From: Candidatus Planktophila sp.
GTDB lineage: Bacteria > Actinomycetota > Actinomycetes > Nanopelagicales > Nanopelagicaceae
Assembly (NCBI GenBank): GCA_030649935.1
Contig: JAUSFN010000001.1
Span: 1-64,000 of the forward strand
Direction of reading: 5' to 3'
Length of the DNA: 64,000 bases
Shown: piece after piece, positions 51,263 through 60,337 of the stretch
Layout of the letters: every line of letters starts with the position of its first letter
Position numbering within the stretch: position 1 is the first letter of the stretch
Position numbers and translations under genes: made by a program
Notes under the pieces: generated by a model
Seen by the model: only the letters and a program-made list of their open reading frames with translations
What the model was told of the DNA's origin: nothing
Database searches by the model: none

Positions 51263-52480
51263 TCAGTTAGAACTTTCAGTCTGAGAGCTTTCAGCGATTT
51301 TAAGAAAGAAACTTATTGAAAGAGTTGCAATCACAGTGGCGAGAACGCCGCCCACATACATGGGCAGGCGCAGGTCAAAGTTAGCCAAGACACCACCTAA
51401 GAGTGAACCGAAGGGCATCAATCCCCACACCAAAGTTCGACGGGTTCCATGAATGCGACCATAGAGTTCATTCGGAATTACACTTTGATACGTAGACATC
51501 AGCAAAATATTCCACTGAGTAATCGCAAATCCGACAAATGTTGCAAGGGCCACAAAAACATAGATATTTGGCGAGAAACCTTGAAGAAGCAATGAGACTG
51601 AACTCGAAACTATCCCAAATGTCATTAATTTATTTCGACCAAACTTACTGGACAGCCGTGGCGCAGCAAATGCTCCTACAATCGATCCAACTCCTTGAAT
51701 CGCCAGAATAACTCCGAACAATCTTTCCGGCAACTCCAACTCTTTGATGATGAAGAGAACCATCGTTGCAGTTCCCATGGAATAACAGAGACCAATGATC
51801 GCCGTCGTTAGCACCAATCGTCGCAATTCCTTCTGATTGAACAAGTATAAAATACCAAACTTCATATCTGCGATGAAATGGCTTGGCGCTTTTTCTGCAA
51901 CTTCCACTCGAACATCTTGTAGATACTTAATTGGAATTGACAGTGCCAATAATGCAGATATAGCAAAACCGATGCTGTTAAAGAAGAATGGCAGATAGAT
52001 TGCTAAAGCGTAAATAAAGCCACTTATTGGAGCTCCAATGAAGCCTTGGATCACTGTCTCTGATATTTGGAGCTTTGAATTACCTTTCTCAAAATCTTTC
52101 TCCTCCAAAATTTGTGGAATTAGAGATTGAGCGGTTGTATCGGCGGCAACCTCACAGACTCCGACAATAAAAGCCGTTGCTAATAGCCAGAAGATAGTTA
52201 CAAGGTCCGTTGCAATTAGCAGAGTTAAAACACCAACTACTCCGCTACGGATCGCATTTGCTCCAGCCAAGATATATCGTCGATCTACGCGATCTACCAA
52301 TGCACCAATAGGTATTGCAAAAAGCAGCCAAGGCAGCATAACCATTGCTCCAATTGAGGAGATCAAGACGGGGCTATCTGTTAAGGAAATTGCAAGCAGA
52401 GGTACCGCCGCGAGCATGACTCCATCGGAAAGGTTTGAAACGATGCTGGATGCCCACATTCGATTAAATGCGGAATTCAT
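51263..52480 (-). CDS. Major facilitator superfamily transporter (MFS_3-like)
   Basis: A 405-residue, twelve-helix MFS protein. NRMWASSIVSNLSDGVMLAAVPLLAISLT opens helix 1 and GALVDRVDRRYILAGANAIRS is the A-type loop between helices 2 and 3. The sequence resembles the EntS/MFS_3 exporter group. The ORF track begins at 52516, but MNSAFNRMW (52480) matches the usual start. Substrate is unknown; drug or siderophore export are only family-level possibilities. Confidence 0.85.
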   Translation of the reverse strand: MNSAFNRMWASSIVSNLSDGVMLAAVPLLAISLTDSPVLISSIGAMVMLPWLLFAIPIGALVDRVDRRYILAGANAIRSGVVGVLTLLIATDLVTIFWLLATAFIVGVCEVAADTTAQSLIPQILEEKDFEKGNSKLQISETVIQGFIGAPISGFIYALAIYLPFFFNSIGFAISALLALSIPIKYLQDVRVEVAEKAPSHFIADMKFGILYLFNQKELRRLVLTTAIIGLCYSMGTATMVLFIIKELELPERLFGVILAIQGVGSIVGAFAAPRLSSKFGRNKLMTFGIVSSSVSLLLQGFSPNIYVFVALATFVGFAITQWNILLMSTYQSVIPNELYGRIHGTRRTLVWGLMPFGSLLGGVLANFDLRLPMYVGGVLATVIATLSISFFLKIAESSQTESSN

Positions 52481-52619
52481 AGCTCCGACTTTACAGCGCT
52501 GGCCAATCTTTGCCAATTATTTCGCAAGTATAAAGATACTTAGCGGGAAGCGATGTGGAAATATCTGACCTTACTATTCTTTGAGTTATTAGTCTTGAAC
52601 TCCATACTTGCGAATCAAC

Positions 52620-53195
52620 TTATTTATTAAGCCAGCTATCCATCTCTGCAACTTTCAATTTCTTAATGATTGTCTTGTCACTGCATTGAATGACTTGTGA
52701 GCCAATCATCAAGTCATGAAGCGTTTTTTGACTACTTGTGAAAATAAATGATGCATCAATTATGTAATTGACCATAAATAAGAAGCCACCAAGAATCCAA
52801 TGCATAAGACCCTTGATGAGAACTTCGCGAACCACCATCTTTTTCCAGCCGAAAACTTCACCGGATTGTGAATCGACTATGACTTGACCCATTAGATAGT
52901 GGCCTGGCGTCGTGCCTTTTTCGGCAAGAGTGATAAACCAGATAATCCAGACAATACCTAAACCAAATCCAAATATCGCGGCGTCAATCAAAAATGCAAT
53001 TAAGCGCGATTGGGGGGTTGCCAGCTGACCATATTTTTCTACTCTGGAATTTTTTGCAGAGCCTCGATCGAAGAGGCTTGTGTGAACCTCCGACCTTGGA
53101 GATTGCGAATTCGTGGTTCTTGGCTCTGACTTTGAGAAAACTGAGGCTGTCTTTACGGGTGTTTCTTCGTCATCTCTAATGATTTTTCTATTCAT
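52620..53195 (-). CDS. RDD-family membrane protein
   Basis: A disordered N-terminal third (DDEETPVKTASVFSKSEPRT) precedes an RDD domain with ATPQSRLIAFLIDAAIFGFGL, GTTPGHYLMGQVIV and VNYIIDASFIFTSSQKTLHDLMIGSQVI. The R and two D positions of the RDD motif are recognisable. RDD proteins are of unknown or ion-transport-linked function. It stands alone between MFS and yceI. Confidence 0.82.
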   Translation of the reverse strand: MNRKIIRDDEETPVKTASVFSKSEPRTTNSQSPRSEVHTSLFDRGSAKNSRVEKYGQLATPQSRLIAFLIDAAIFGFGLGIVWIIWFITLAEKGTTPGHYLMGQVIVDSQSGEVFGWKKMVVREVLIKGLMHWILGGFLFMVNYIIDASFIFTSSQKTLHDLMIGSQVIQCSDKTIIKKLKVAEMDSWLNK

Positions 53196-53263
53196 TTCCG
53201 CAGGTTAGTTAGTTTTTCGGCGTTAAATTCAGTGAGTGGAACGCTGTGGATATCTAGATATGT

Positions 53264-53305
53264 GCCTGCCCACCCGAGCCTGCCCACCCGAGCCTGCCCA
53301 CCTAT
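53264..53305. repeat. 14-bp tandem repeat between the RDD gene and yceI
   Basis: GCCTGCCCACCCGA occurs twice, followed by GCCTGCCCACCTAT: three units at a 14-base period. It lies about 55 bases before the yceI promoter. Confidence 0.9.
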
Positions 53306-53359
53306 ACCTACCAAATTTCAATTGTGGGCCTCCGCTGTAAGGCGAGGTTAAATATCGAT

Positions 53360-53407
53360 TTGCGCATAGTTGAAATTTCAACTATAGTAGTTGAATATTC
53401 AACTACT
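53360..53407 (+). promoter_or_regulatory. yceI promoter with two perfect palindromic operators
   Basis: TTGCGC (53360-53365), 17 bases, TATAGT (53383-53388) is the promoter. Site A, ATAGTTGAAATTTCAACTAT (20-bp palindrome, 53366-53385), occupies the spacer. Site B, AGTAGTTGAATATTCAACTACT (22-bp palindrome, 53386-53407), covers the -10 and start. Their centres are 21 bases apart. A regulator bound here would block polymerase. The same core is upstream of the pirin gene. Confidence 0.82.
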
Positions 53408-53474
53408 CCTTGTGGGGTATTTGGATTAGTCCATATTCGATATCTACTAACGCCTTCCAGAGGGAGCAAATCTA

Positions 53475-54035
53475 ATGACAACTTCAGCTATTTCATCGTT
53501 AACCGGAACATACACAATCGATGCCAGCCATAGCCAGATTGGCTTCACCGCCCGTCATCTCATGGTGACAAAGGTGCGCGGCGCATTCAACGAGTTTTCA
53601 GGCGGAGGAGTCATCGATTTCGAAACTCCAGCTAACTCAAAGGTCGAACTCAAAATTCAGGCATCAAGTATTGATACTCGCAACGCAGACCGCGACGCTC
53701 ACCTTAAGGGTAACGACTTCTTCGACATGGTGCAGTTCCCAGAGATTTCATTTGTTTCAACATCAGCGGTAAAGAACGGTGATGCCTATGCAGTAACCGG
53801 CGATCTCACAATCAAAGGAGTTACTAAGCCTGTAACGGTTGAGTTTGATTTCACTGGAACAGCTGTTGATCCATGGGGCAACACACGTATTGGTTTTGAA
53901 GGTAAGACAACTATTGATCGCACCGAATGGGGCGTTAACTGGAATACAGCTCTTGAAGCTGGCGGAGTTCTTGTGAGCGAAAAGATCAATCTTGAGTTTG
54001 AACTTTCAGCTATCCGTAGTGCGGATGTCGCTTAA
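53475..54035 (+). CDS. YceI-like polyisoprenoid-binding domain protein
   Basis: A 186-residue lipocalin-like protein beginning GTYTIDASHSQIGFTARHLMVTKVRG and containing the YceI signatures STSAVKNGDAYAVTGDLTIKGVTKPV and GFEGKTTIDRTEWGVNW. YceI proteins bind long isoprenoids and are induced by stress or acid in some bacteria. There is no signal peptide, so it is cytoplasmic, unlike E. coli YceI. GAGGGAG precedes the ATG. Confidence 0.93.
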   Translation: MTTSAISSLTGTYTIDASHSQIGFTARHLMVTKVRGAFNEFSGGGVIDFETPANSKVELKIQASSIDTRNADRDAHLKGNDFFDMVQFPEISFVSTSAVKNGDAYAVTGDLTIKGVTKPVTVEFDFTGTAVDPWGNTRIGFEGKTTIDRTEWGVNWNTALEAGGVLVSEKINLEFELSAIRSADVA

Positions 54036-54105
54036 TTCAAGGGGCGTATGTGGGAAGCAATTACTCCCGCTGAGAAAAATCTCCTGAAACACTTAGATAG
54101 TAAAT

Positions 54106-54162
54106 GTTGGACTGCTAATCATAGGTTCTTAATTTAGAGAATCGATTGACTGGCAGTCCAAC
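54106..54162. repeat. 10-bp inverted repeat downstream of yceI
   Basis: GTTGGACTGC (54106-54115) pairs with GCAGTCCAAC (54153-54162) across 37 bases, followed by TTTC. It might act as a weak terminator for yceI or for the convergent gene. Confidence 0.4.
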
Positions 54163-54216
54163 TTTCATTGCAAGCCTCATTATCCATAATTGCCGCACCA
54201 CTTGCTTTCGGAGAAA

Positions 54217-54660
54217 TTAGTCTTGTCCGCCAGGACCATGACCATCCTTGCCTGTAGAGCCTCCGTTGCGAGGCCACTTTAATATCGGTCCAAATCGTGA
54301 TTTCGAATCTCCAGCAGGTGCATCAGTATCTAAACCTTTGGACGAACTTCCTTTGAATCCCAATTTTGCCAACAGTGGAGCGAGAACTTTAACGTCAGGA
54401 AAATATTCGCGGCGCATTGCTATGTAGCCCATGACTAATCCAAATAAACCAATGAGATGAACGAGGAATGGAAGATCTGGGTTGGAGAAAAACATCAAAC
54501 CAACCCACATCGACATAGCAACAAAAAAGCCATGAAGAATTTTCCTTATTACATTCACAATGAGAGATTTTGCTCTGACCGCAGAAAGAGCTATTGCGAT
54601 TGGTCCAGCGAGAAAGGCAATAAGGAATAAGATCGCAACAACTATCGCCAAACTCTCCAT
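54217..54660 (-). CDS. Three-helix membrane protein with hydrophilic Gly-rich tail
   Basis: A 147-residue protein with hydrophobic segments at about 3-25, 43-58 and 65-82, then a basic, Gly/Lys/Asp-rich tail (GSTGKDGHGPGGQD). I do not recognise the family. It is monocistronic, converging on yceI and co-directional with the GNAT gene upstream. Confidence 0.55.
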   Translation of the reverse strand: MESLAIVVAILFLIAFLAGPIAIALSAVRAKSLIVNVIRKILHGFFVAMSMWVGLMFFSNPDLPFLVHLIGLFGLVMGYIAMRREYFPDVKVLAPLLAKLGFKGSSSKGLDTDAPAGDSKSRFGPILKWPRNGGSTGKDGHGPGGQD

Positions 54661-54709
54661 TTTTCTCCCCTATATTTATGATTCGCTGGAATTTAACTGT
54701 ACTTGAGGT

Positions 54710-55282
54710 TCAAATCTCTTGCCACTCATCACGAAGTGCGGAAAAGAGAGCCATATCGATTTGGGAGCCATCGTATCGCCGTGATTTCTTACGTAAAATA
54801 CCTTCAAGACCATACCCGGCTGCCAGGAGTAGTTTCTTAGAAGCTAGATTCTCAACATCAACTAAAGCTTCGATTCGTTCAAAGCCCATCGATTCAAATC
54901 CAAAATTCGTCAACATTCGCGCAGCAGTTGTGCCAGTGCCTTTTCCGCGAGCATCAGATCTAATCCAGTAGCCGAGCTCTGCAACTAAATCGGGAAGATC
55001 CATGCTGTGGAAAGAGATGACGCCGGCGAACTTTCTATCGCCTCCATTACCGAATTCAATTGCAAAGGCAAGCTCTGTTTTTTCGGCTAGTGATTTAGGA
55101 GTTTTTTCGCGGACGAAGAACTCTGCATGGGCCATGGTGTAATCACGTGGCACTCGAGTGAATTTGGGGATTACTGGATCTTGGCAACTTGTGTAAATCT
55201 CTGGAATGTCACTCTCATTAAGTGGTCGCAGAGTTATTAATCCATGAGTAAGCGTTGGAACTTCAGATGGCCACCAGATCAT
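54710..55282 (-). CDS. GNAT-family N-acetyltransferase
   Basis: A 190-residue RimJ/RimL-like protein with ITLRPLNESDIPEIY near the start, ELGYWIRSDARGKGTGTTAARMLTNFGF as the acetyl-CoA loop (RGKGTGT replaces the usual RG.G.A) and ENLASKKLLLAAGYGLEGILRKK near the end. The substrate is unknown. It is about 34 bases downstream of the HNH gene in the same direction. Confidence 0.88.
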   Translation of the reverse strand: MIWWPSEVPTLTHGLITLRPLNESDIPEIYTSCQDPVIPKFTRVPRDYTMAHAEFFVREKTPKSLAEKTELAFAIEFGNGGDRKFAGVISFHSMDLPDLVAELGYWIRSDARGKGTGTTAARMLTNFGFESMGFERIEALVDVENLASKKLLLAAGYGLEGILRKKSRRYDGSQIDMALFSALRDEWQEI

Positions 55283-55315
55283 TGCGAAAGTATGGCAGTT
55301 ACATGGTCGTTACCC

Positions 55316-56860
55316 TTAAATGGTTTCATTTATCGGGCGCGCGGGTACAAAGTATTTTTTGCCAACAGGGGATGTCCACTCGCACGAGCCATCTGAATTG
55401 CTTACCAGTGCCCAGCGACCGTGTGTTTTTAATCGATGATGCCGACGACACAAGAGCCCCAGGTTCTCGGGTTTAGTTTCACCACCTGTCTCCCAGCTTT
55501 GCGCATGATTAATATCGCTCTTGGACGCAGGTTGGCGACAACCAGGGAAGCGACAAGTACGATCGCGGGCAAGAAGAAAATCTACGAGCGCTTGCGGCGG
55601 TTCATATTTCTCGCGTCCATAATCTAAAAGATTTCCTGTCTGCGGATCGGTAATAAATCTCTTCCATGTTGCATCAGATGCTAATTCACGTGCAACCGAT
55701 GCTGGAATTGCACCGTAACCCGAGAGTTGGCCTGGATTTTCCGCCAAACCAAGAAGCGTTGGAAGATCTATCGTTACATTGACCGTTACTGGACGACGAT
55801 GGGGGCGAACTTCATCGACATTATTAGCTAAAGCTTGCGAAAGAATTGCAGTAAGTGCATCGGCACGCTTATTATCGGCAGAGAGTAATGACCATGTTTC
55901 GGTTGCGCTCTGTGCGCCGGTTGCAGGTATACCTTCATGTGTGTCGCTCATGATGTTAGTGCTCTTTGCATCGGAATCAATCACAGTGTTACAGCTCATT
56001 GAATCGGAATCAACATGAGTCGATGTGTTTGCTGCATATTCGTTCCGCTTCTTCTCATCAATCTCGTTCATCTTCAATATGTAGCTCTCAATAGATTTCA
56101 TGACCATCTGTGCATCCTGTGCTGGAAGGATAGCCACCACAGTGGCCATGCCATCGGAATCGTTATAACAACTAACTCGACGCGATTCACGGGCACGATC
56201 AACAACCTGTTCAAACTCGGCAGGTGCTAAGGCAGCGATAGTAGTTCGAACTTTGTTGGCAACCTGTCCCGGAGTGTGAAATTCAGCGTGAGCTAATGCC
56301 TTTTCCTCTATCTGGTAAATCGCAAACTCACTTATGCCATTTCTAATAGCAGCAGCTGTTTCCTTAGCAATGACCGTGGCATGCGAGGCGGAGATTTCGC
56401 CCATTGCAAGTGCTGAACATGTATTTGGAAGATGATTGATTAAAGTGCGTGCCACATCAATTCGCATCTGCGCTGTATTTCCAGATAATCGCAAGGCCGC
56501 TGCGACTTCTTCCCGTTCAGCCTCATCAATCCCATCCCATGTCTTTTCGGGAGTTGATGGATCGTTGCCAGCCACTGCGACAATCGCCCTTTGCATCACC
56601 GCCTGTAACCAAGCACTTTGGCGCTCAAGTGCAGTTAAGAAATCGATACGTCCACTTTGATTCAACTCATTGGGATCAATGGCAACTAATCCGGTAAGAG
56701 TTTGAATACCTGGATATGCAGTGAGTAAGGCAACTACGCGGGCGTTGAGATCGGTATCGGTACCGCGGGCTGCTACAGAAGCGTTTCGTACAGAATCGTT
56801 TCGTACAGAATCATTTGTGCGCGATTCGTAATTCGCATTCTGAACCACTGTACTTGTCAT
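55316..56860 (-). CDS. DUF222/13E12-type HNH endonuclease
   Basis: The 514-residue protein has a helical DUF222 region (about 60-250) and a C-terminal HNH domain: CRFPGCRQPASKSDINHAQSW followed by NLGLLCRRHHRLKTHGRW. These REP13E12-like genes are abundant and mobile in actinobacteria. The N-terminus contains an in-frame 15-bp repeat giving NDSVR-NDSVR-NASV, so the length here may be polymorphic. Function in the host is not settled; nuclease residues look intact. Confidence 0.87.
   Translation of the reverse strand: MTSTVVQNANYESRTNDSVRNDSVRNASVAARGTDTDLNARVVALLTAYPGIQTLTGLVAIDPNELNQSGRIDFLTALERQSAWLQAVMQRAIVAVAGNDPSTPEKTWDGIDEAEREEVAAALRLSGNTAQMRIDVARTLINHLPNTCSALAMGEISASHATVIAKETAAAIRNGISEFAIYQIEEKALAHAEFHTPGQVANKVRTTIAALAPAEFEQVVDRARESRRVSCYNDSDGMATVVAILPAQDAQMVMKSIESYILKMNEIDEKKRNEYAANTSTHVDSDSMSCNTVIDSDAKSTNIMSDTHEGIPATGAQSATETWSLLSADNKRADALTAILSQALANNVDEVRPHRRPVTVNVTIDLPTLLGLAENPGQLSGYGAIPASVARELASDATWKRFITDPQTGNLLDYGREKYEPPQALVDFLLARDRTCRFPGCRQPASKSDINHAQSWETGGETKPENLGLLCRRHHRLKTHGRWALVSNSDGSCEWTSPVGKKYFVPARPINETI
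56775..56819 (-). repeat. In-frame 15-bp tandem repeat in the DUF222-HNH gene
   Basis: ACAGAAGCGTTTCGT, ACAGAATCGTTTCGT, ACAGAATCATTTGTG at a 15-base period encode NDSVR-type pentapeptides on the minus strand. Confidence 0.85.
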
Positions 56861-56943
56861 AGGTAGGACTCTCTACCGAGCCGCTGACATTTATAAAAAG
56901 TTATTAACAGGAAGCTTCAACTTTTCACTTCCGATGCTGCTTG

Positions 56944-58032
56944 TTAGCCCTCTTGCATCGTGGTAGGCGCTCCGTGAACTTTAAGAACATCGGATGCATT
57001 ACTCAGATCGGTTTCTGGGGTAGAAATTGAGCTCTGTTTTGATCCCTCACCACTGCGATTCAAAGGCTTCTTTGCATCATCTCTATACATGGCTGGAACC
57101 GTACCCAGTAAACCCTTTTGGAAATCTTCAAAAGCTTGGAGAACTTCACGCTTGGTATTCATGACAAATGGCCCCATCCATGCGACGGGTTCATTAATGG
57201 GTGCTCCACCTAAAATAAATAACTCCAACGCAGGAGAGCGGCTCTCTTGCGAATCGGCGGCCCGCACAACAATCGTGTCACCTTCACCAAAGACCGTGGA
57301 TTGACCAGTGTGTACAGGGCGATGTTCATCACCTACATAACCAAAACCTGCAGCAACGTAGACCAGTGCGTTGTAATCCTTACGCCACGGAAGACGAAGT
57401 TCTGCACCGGCCGCAACCGTTGCGTGGATTACAGTAATTGGAGTCTGCGTTGTTCCAGGACCAGAGTGTCCATCGACATCTCCTGCGATAACGCGAATCA
57501 ACGCACCACCATCGGCCGAAGATAAAAGCGCAACATCTTTAGCGCGTACATCTTGATAAGCAGGTGGAGACCATTTCTTGGCAGCAGGTAAGTTGACCCA
57601 CAATTGAAATCCGTGAAATAAACCACCGCTCATCACTAAACTCTCAGGCGGAGTTTCAATATGTAAAATTCCGGCACCGGCGGTCATCCATTGTGTATCG
57701 CCATTTGAAATTCTTCCGCCTCCACCATTGTTATCTTTGTGATCAAAGATTCCATCAATTATGTATGTAACGGTTTCAAAGCCGCGGTGTGGATGCCATG
57801 GAGTTCCCTTTGGTTCACCCGGGGCGTATTCAACTTCACCCATCTGATCCATCATGATGAAGGGATCGAGTTCGGACATATCTATTCCAGCAAATGTTCT
57901 ACGAACCGGAAAGCCTTCACCCTCATACCCCTGCGGCGCGGTAGTAACGTTTTTAACCGATCGGGCACGGGCTCCAGGAAGTTCACTCACACGTGGCAAA
58001 ACAGTTATATCGGCAACGGTTATAGCGGGCAT
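56944..58032 (-). CDS. Pirin family protein (bicupin, quercetinase-like)
   Basis: A 362-residue pirin. The N-terminal cupin has the iron-site pattern PHPHRGFETVTYIIDG in the form HPHRGFETVTYI with the second element GDTQWMTAGAGILHIE. The C-terminal cupin carries the PINEPVAWMGPFVMNTKREVLQAF element. Pirins are redox-sensing or quercetin-degrading iron proteins. GGAGAGA precedes the ATG. The upstream region contains the TAGTTGAA operator also found before yceI. A disordered tail of about 50 residues follows the cupins. Confidence 0.9.
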   Translation of the reverse strand: MPAITVADITVLPRVSELPGARARSVKNVTTAPQGYEGEGFPVRRTFAGIDMSELDPFIMMDQMGEVEYAPGEPKGTPWHPHRGFETVTYIIDGIFDHKDNNGGGGRISNGDTQWMTAGAGILHIETPPESLVMSGGLFHGFQLWVNLPAAKKWSPPAYQDVRAKDVALLSSADGGALIRVIAGDVDGHSGPGTTQTPITVIHATVAAGAELRLPWRKDYNALVYVAAGFGYVGDEHRPVHTGQSTVFGEGDTIVVRAADSQESRSPALELFILGGAPINEPVAWMGPFVMNTKREVLQAFEDFQKGLLGTVPAMYRDDAKKPLNRSGEGSKQSSISTPETDLSNASDVLKVHGAPTTMQEG

Positions 58033-58059
58033 ATTCTCTCTCCTTTGTTACCCCCAATA

Positions 58060-58079
58060 GTAGTTGAACTTTCAACTAC
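58060..58079 (-). promoter_or_regulatory. Palindromic operator upstream of the pirin gene
   Basis: GTAGTTGAACTTTCAACTAC has perfect 9-base arms around a 2-base centre and shares the TAGTTGAA/TTCAACTA core of the two yceI sites. On the minus strand TACTAT at 58055-58060 may be the -10, so a bound regulator would block the promoter. Confidence 0.75.
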
Positions 58080-58296
58080 ATGCAACCCGCACCAAACCCA
58101 AAGGACCGACTACGTCGATTTTCACAGTTAAGAGTTCGTAGAAATCCTATCTTTGTCTGAAGTAGACGATTGCGCTGAATTTTGCCTCACTATCAAGGCC
58201 CTGGGATTTCGAAGAAGGAGTCAACAAGAAAATCGAGAGTTCGGCAGTTTCCCCGACAATATCCACTATTTGCCTTACAGCACATACCCTTGGAAA

Positions 58297-58671
58297 ATGC
58301 TAAGAATCCAATGCATCACCATTGATTGCCACAATCCGACGGTCCTCGCGCAGTTCTGGGCACAAGCACTCGGCTGGAAGATGGATGAAAACCCCACGGA
58401 GAATGAGGCCTATATTGAAAGCAAACTAGGACCAACTAACACCGATGGCTACCCAGATATTCTCTTTATTAAAACGCCTGATCAGAAAAGTACCAAGAAC
58501 AGAGTGCACTTAGATCTTCGCCCGACAAATCAATTGGAAGAAGTGGAACGTCTTGAAAAAATCGGTGCCACACGAATTGAAATAGGGCAGTCTAGTTATA
58601 GCGAAACAACATGGATAGTTATGGCAGATCCCGAGGGAAATGAATTTTGCATACTTAAAGCTCTTGGTTAA
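58297..58671 (+). CDS. VOC-superfamily (glyoxalase-like) protein
   Basis: A 124-residue single VOC domain: IQCITIDCHNPTVLAQFWAQALGW at the start and VMADPEGNEFCILKAL at the end, the pattern of the Glyoxalase_6 group in actinobacteria. The role may be small-molecule modification or resistance; substrate unknown. The ORF track extends it to 58153, but the family starts at the ATG at 58297. Its stop overlaps the stop of pntB. Confidence 0.85.
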   Translation: MLRIQCITIDCHNPTVLAQFWAQALGWKMDENPTENEAYIESKLGPTNTDGYPDILFIKTPDQKSTKNRVHLDLRPTNQLEEVERLEKIGATRIEIGQSSYSETTWIVMADPEGNEFCILKALG

Positions 58672-58682
58672 AGAGCTTTAAG
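58654..58682. terminator. Perfect 12-bp hairpin spanning the overlapping VOC and pntB stops
   Basis: CTTAAAGCTCTT, loop GGTTA, AAGAGCTTTAAG. The palindrome includes both stop codons and encodes LKAL at both protein ends. No T tract follows on either side beyond TTTAAG, so a bidirectional terminator is only likely, not certain. Confidence 0.55.
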
Positions 58683-60059
58683 CGCAGAGACAACCTTTGT
58701 TAATGAGGCTTTGGCATCACCGAACAGGAGCATGGTCTTAGGATCATACAGAAGTTCGTTTTCGATTCCAGCAAAACCTGGACGCATCGAACGCTTTAAG
58801 AAGATGACATTAGCCGCGTTAGCAACGTGCAGAATTGGCATTCCATAGATTGGACATCCTGGAGTATTTTCAGCGGCAGGATTAACAACGTCATTTGCAC
58901 CAATAACAATTGCTACATCGGTCTGGCTAAAGGTTGGATTAATCTCGTCCATCTCCTCTAACTGATCGTATGGAACATTTGCCTCTGCCAACAACACATT
59001 CATATGTCCAGGCATGCGACCAGCAACGGGGTGAATTCCATATGCAACATCTATCCCTTTGGACATCATTAAGTCCGCTAATTCGCGCACGGTATGTTGT
59101 GCTTGTGCAACGGCTAAACCAAAGCCCGGCACAATTACCACGCGACGTGCATAGTTAAGCAGAATTGCAACGTCATCAGGTGAACCAGATCTTACTGGGC
59201 GCACTTCAGCTGAATCTGATTCAGCTTGCGGTTTCGCGGTGAAAGCGCCGAAGAGAGTTCCAAATAATGAACGTCCCATAGCCTCGGCCATTAAGCGCGT
59301 CAAGATAGTTCCAGAGGCACCGACGAGAGTTCCGGCGATGATTAAGAGAACTGAATCAAGAACATAACCACTTGCTGCCACAGTCAAACCAGTGAATGCA
59401 TTTAATAGCGAGATGACGATAGGTACATCTGCGCCTCCAACTGGAAGCACAAAGAGCACACCAAAGAGAAGTGATAAGCCGGCAAGGACAAGCAGAGGTG
59501 TAGTTCCTAGGGCTGACACAACCCAACCACCAACTCCAATTACGCTGACTAAGGTAGCGGCGATTATGAATCGGCCAGCAGGAAAGATCACTGGTCGAGT
59601 TGTCATAAGCTCCTGCAACTTCATGAAGGTAATAATCGAGCCGCTAAAAGATACACAACCGACGATTACGGTAAAAACGGTGAAAATAACTTCAGCCGTT
59701 GTCGCTTCATCGCCTAGGCGAAGGTATTCAACAATTGCGACAAGAGCGGCCGCTCCGCCACCTACACCATTAAATAGCGCAACGAGCTGAGGCATCTGCG
59801 TCATCTGCACTTTACGTGCTGCAGGTATACCGACGGCGAGTCCAACAAATATCGCTCCGAGAATCCAGCCCAGATTATTTAATGGAAGTGAAGATCCAGG
59901 TGCTGCATAAAAGAAGACAACAAGCGTTGCTAGCGTTGCACCAAAGGCACCGATTAAGTTTCCACGACGCGCAGTTTTTGGATGTGAAAGGCCTTTAAGG
60001 GCCAAGATGAATGCAACCCCTGCAGCTAGGCCTACGAGGTCATACAGTGTGCGGCTCAT
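58668..60059 (-). CDS. pntB: NAD(P) transhydrogenase subunit beta
   Basis: PntB forms the membrane channel and NADP(H)-binding domain III of proton-translocating transhydrogenase, which makes NADPH from NADH. About eight membrane helices occupy the first 260 residues. Domain III at the C-terminus has VIVPGFGLAVAQAQHTVRELADLM, HPVAGRMPGHMNVLLAEA and GANDVVNPAA. Its ATG overlaps the pntA2 stop by four bases. The 463-residue length is standard. Confidence 0.95.
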   Translation of the reverse strand: MSRTLYDLVGLAAGVAFILALKGLSHPKTARRGNLIGAFGATLATLVVFFYAAPGSSLPLNNLGWILGAIFVGLAVGIPAARKVQMTQMPQLVALFNGVGGGAAALVAIVEYLRLGDEATTAEVIFTVFTVIVGCVSFSGSIITFMKLQELMTTRPVIFPAGRFIIAATLVSVIGVGGWVVSALGTTPLLVLAGLSLLFGVLFVLPVGGADVPIVISLLNAFTGLTVAASGYVLDSVLLIIAGTLVGASGTILTRLMAEAMGRSLFGTLFGAFTAKPQAESDSAEVRPVRSGSPDDVAILLNYARRVVIVPGFGLAVAQAQHTVRELADLMMSKGIDVAYGIHPVAGRMPGHMNVLLAEANVPYDQLEEMDEINPTFSQTDVAIVIGANDVVNPAAENTPGCPIYGMPILHVANAANVIFLKRSMRPGFAGIENELLYDPKTMLLFGDAKASLTKVVSALKAL

Positions 60060-60337
60060 TTTTTCTTTCCCTTGAACATTTCAAGCATTCGATCAGTAAC
60101 GACAAATCCACCAACCATGTTGATGGTAGCTAAGACGATCGCTGCAACTGCAAGACCGAGTTCAAGATTGGTTGAACTGTGATCGGCCACAATAATCGCA
60201 CCGACCAAGATAACGCCGTGGATTGCATTAGCACCTGACATTAGTGGTGTATGAAGTGTGGATGAAACTTTGGATACAACTTCAAAGCCAACGAAAACGG
60301 CTAAAACGAAGATAGAAAGGATTGCTATCGGCTCCAT
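60056..60337 (-). CDS. pntA2: NAD(P) transhydrogenase subunit alpha, membrane part
   Basis: The 93-residue protein carries the short alpha membrane portion of the three-subunit enzyme: hydrophobic segments at about 3-20, 36-52 and 58-80, with TPLMSGANAIHGVILVGAI as the characteristic helix. It is separate from the soluble alpha part, as in actinobacteria and Rhodospirillum. Its start is next to the pntA1 stop. Confidence 0.92.
   Translation of the reverse strand: MEPIAILSIFVLAVFVGFEVVSKVSSTLHTPLMSGANAIHGVILVGAIIVADHSSTNLELGLAVAAIVLATINMVGGFVVTDRMLEMFKGKKK

Noticed and set aside
51128-51319. Short plus-strand ORF after the EamA element
   Set aside because: It has a TTG start and no domain, and it overlaps the end of the MFS gene. 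Likely a shadow frame.
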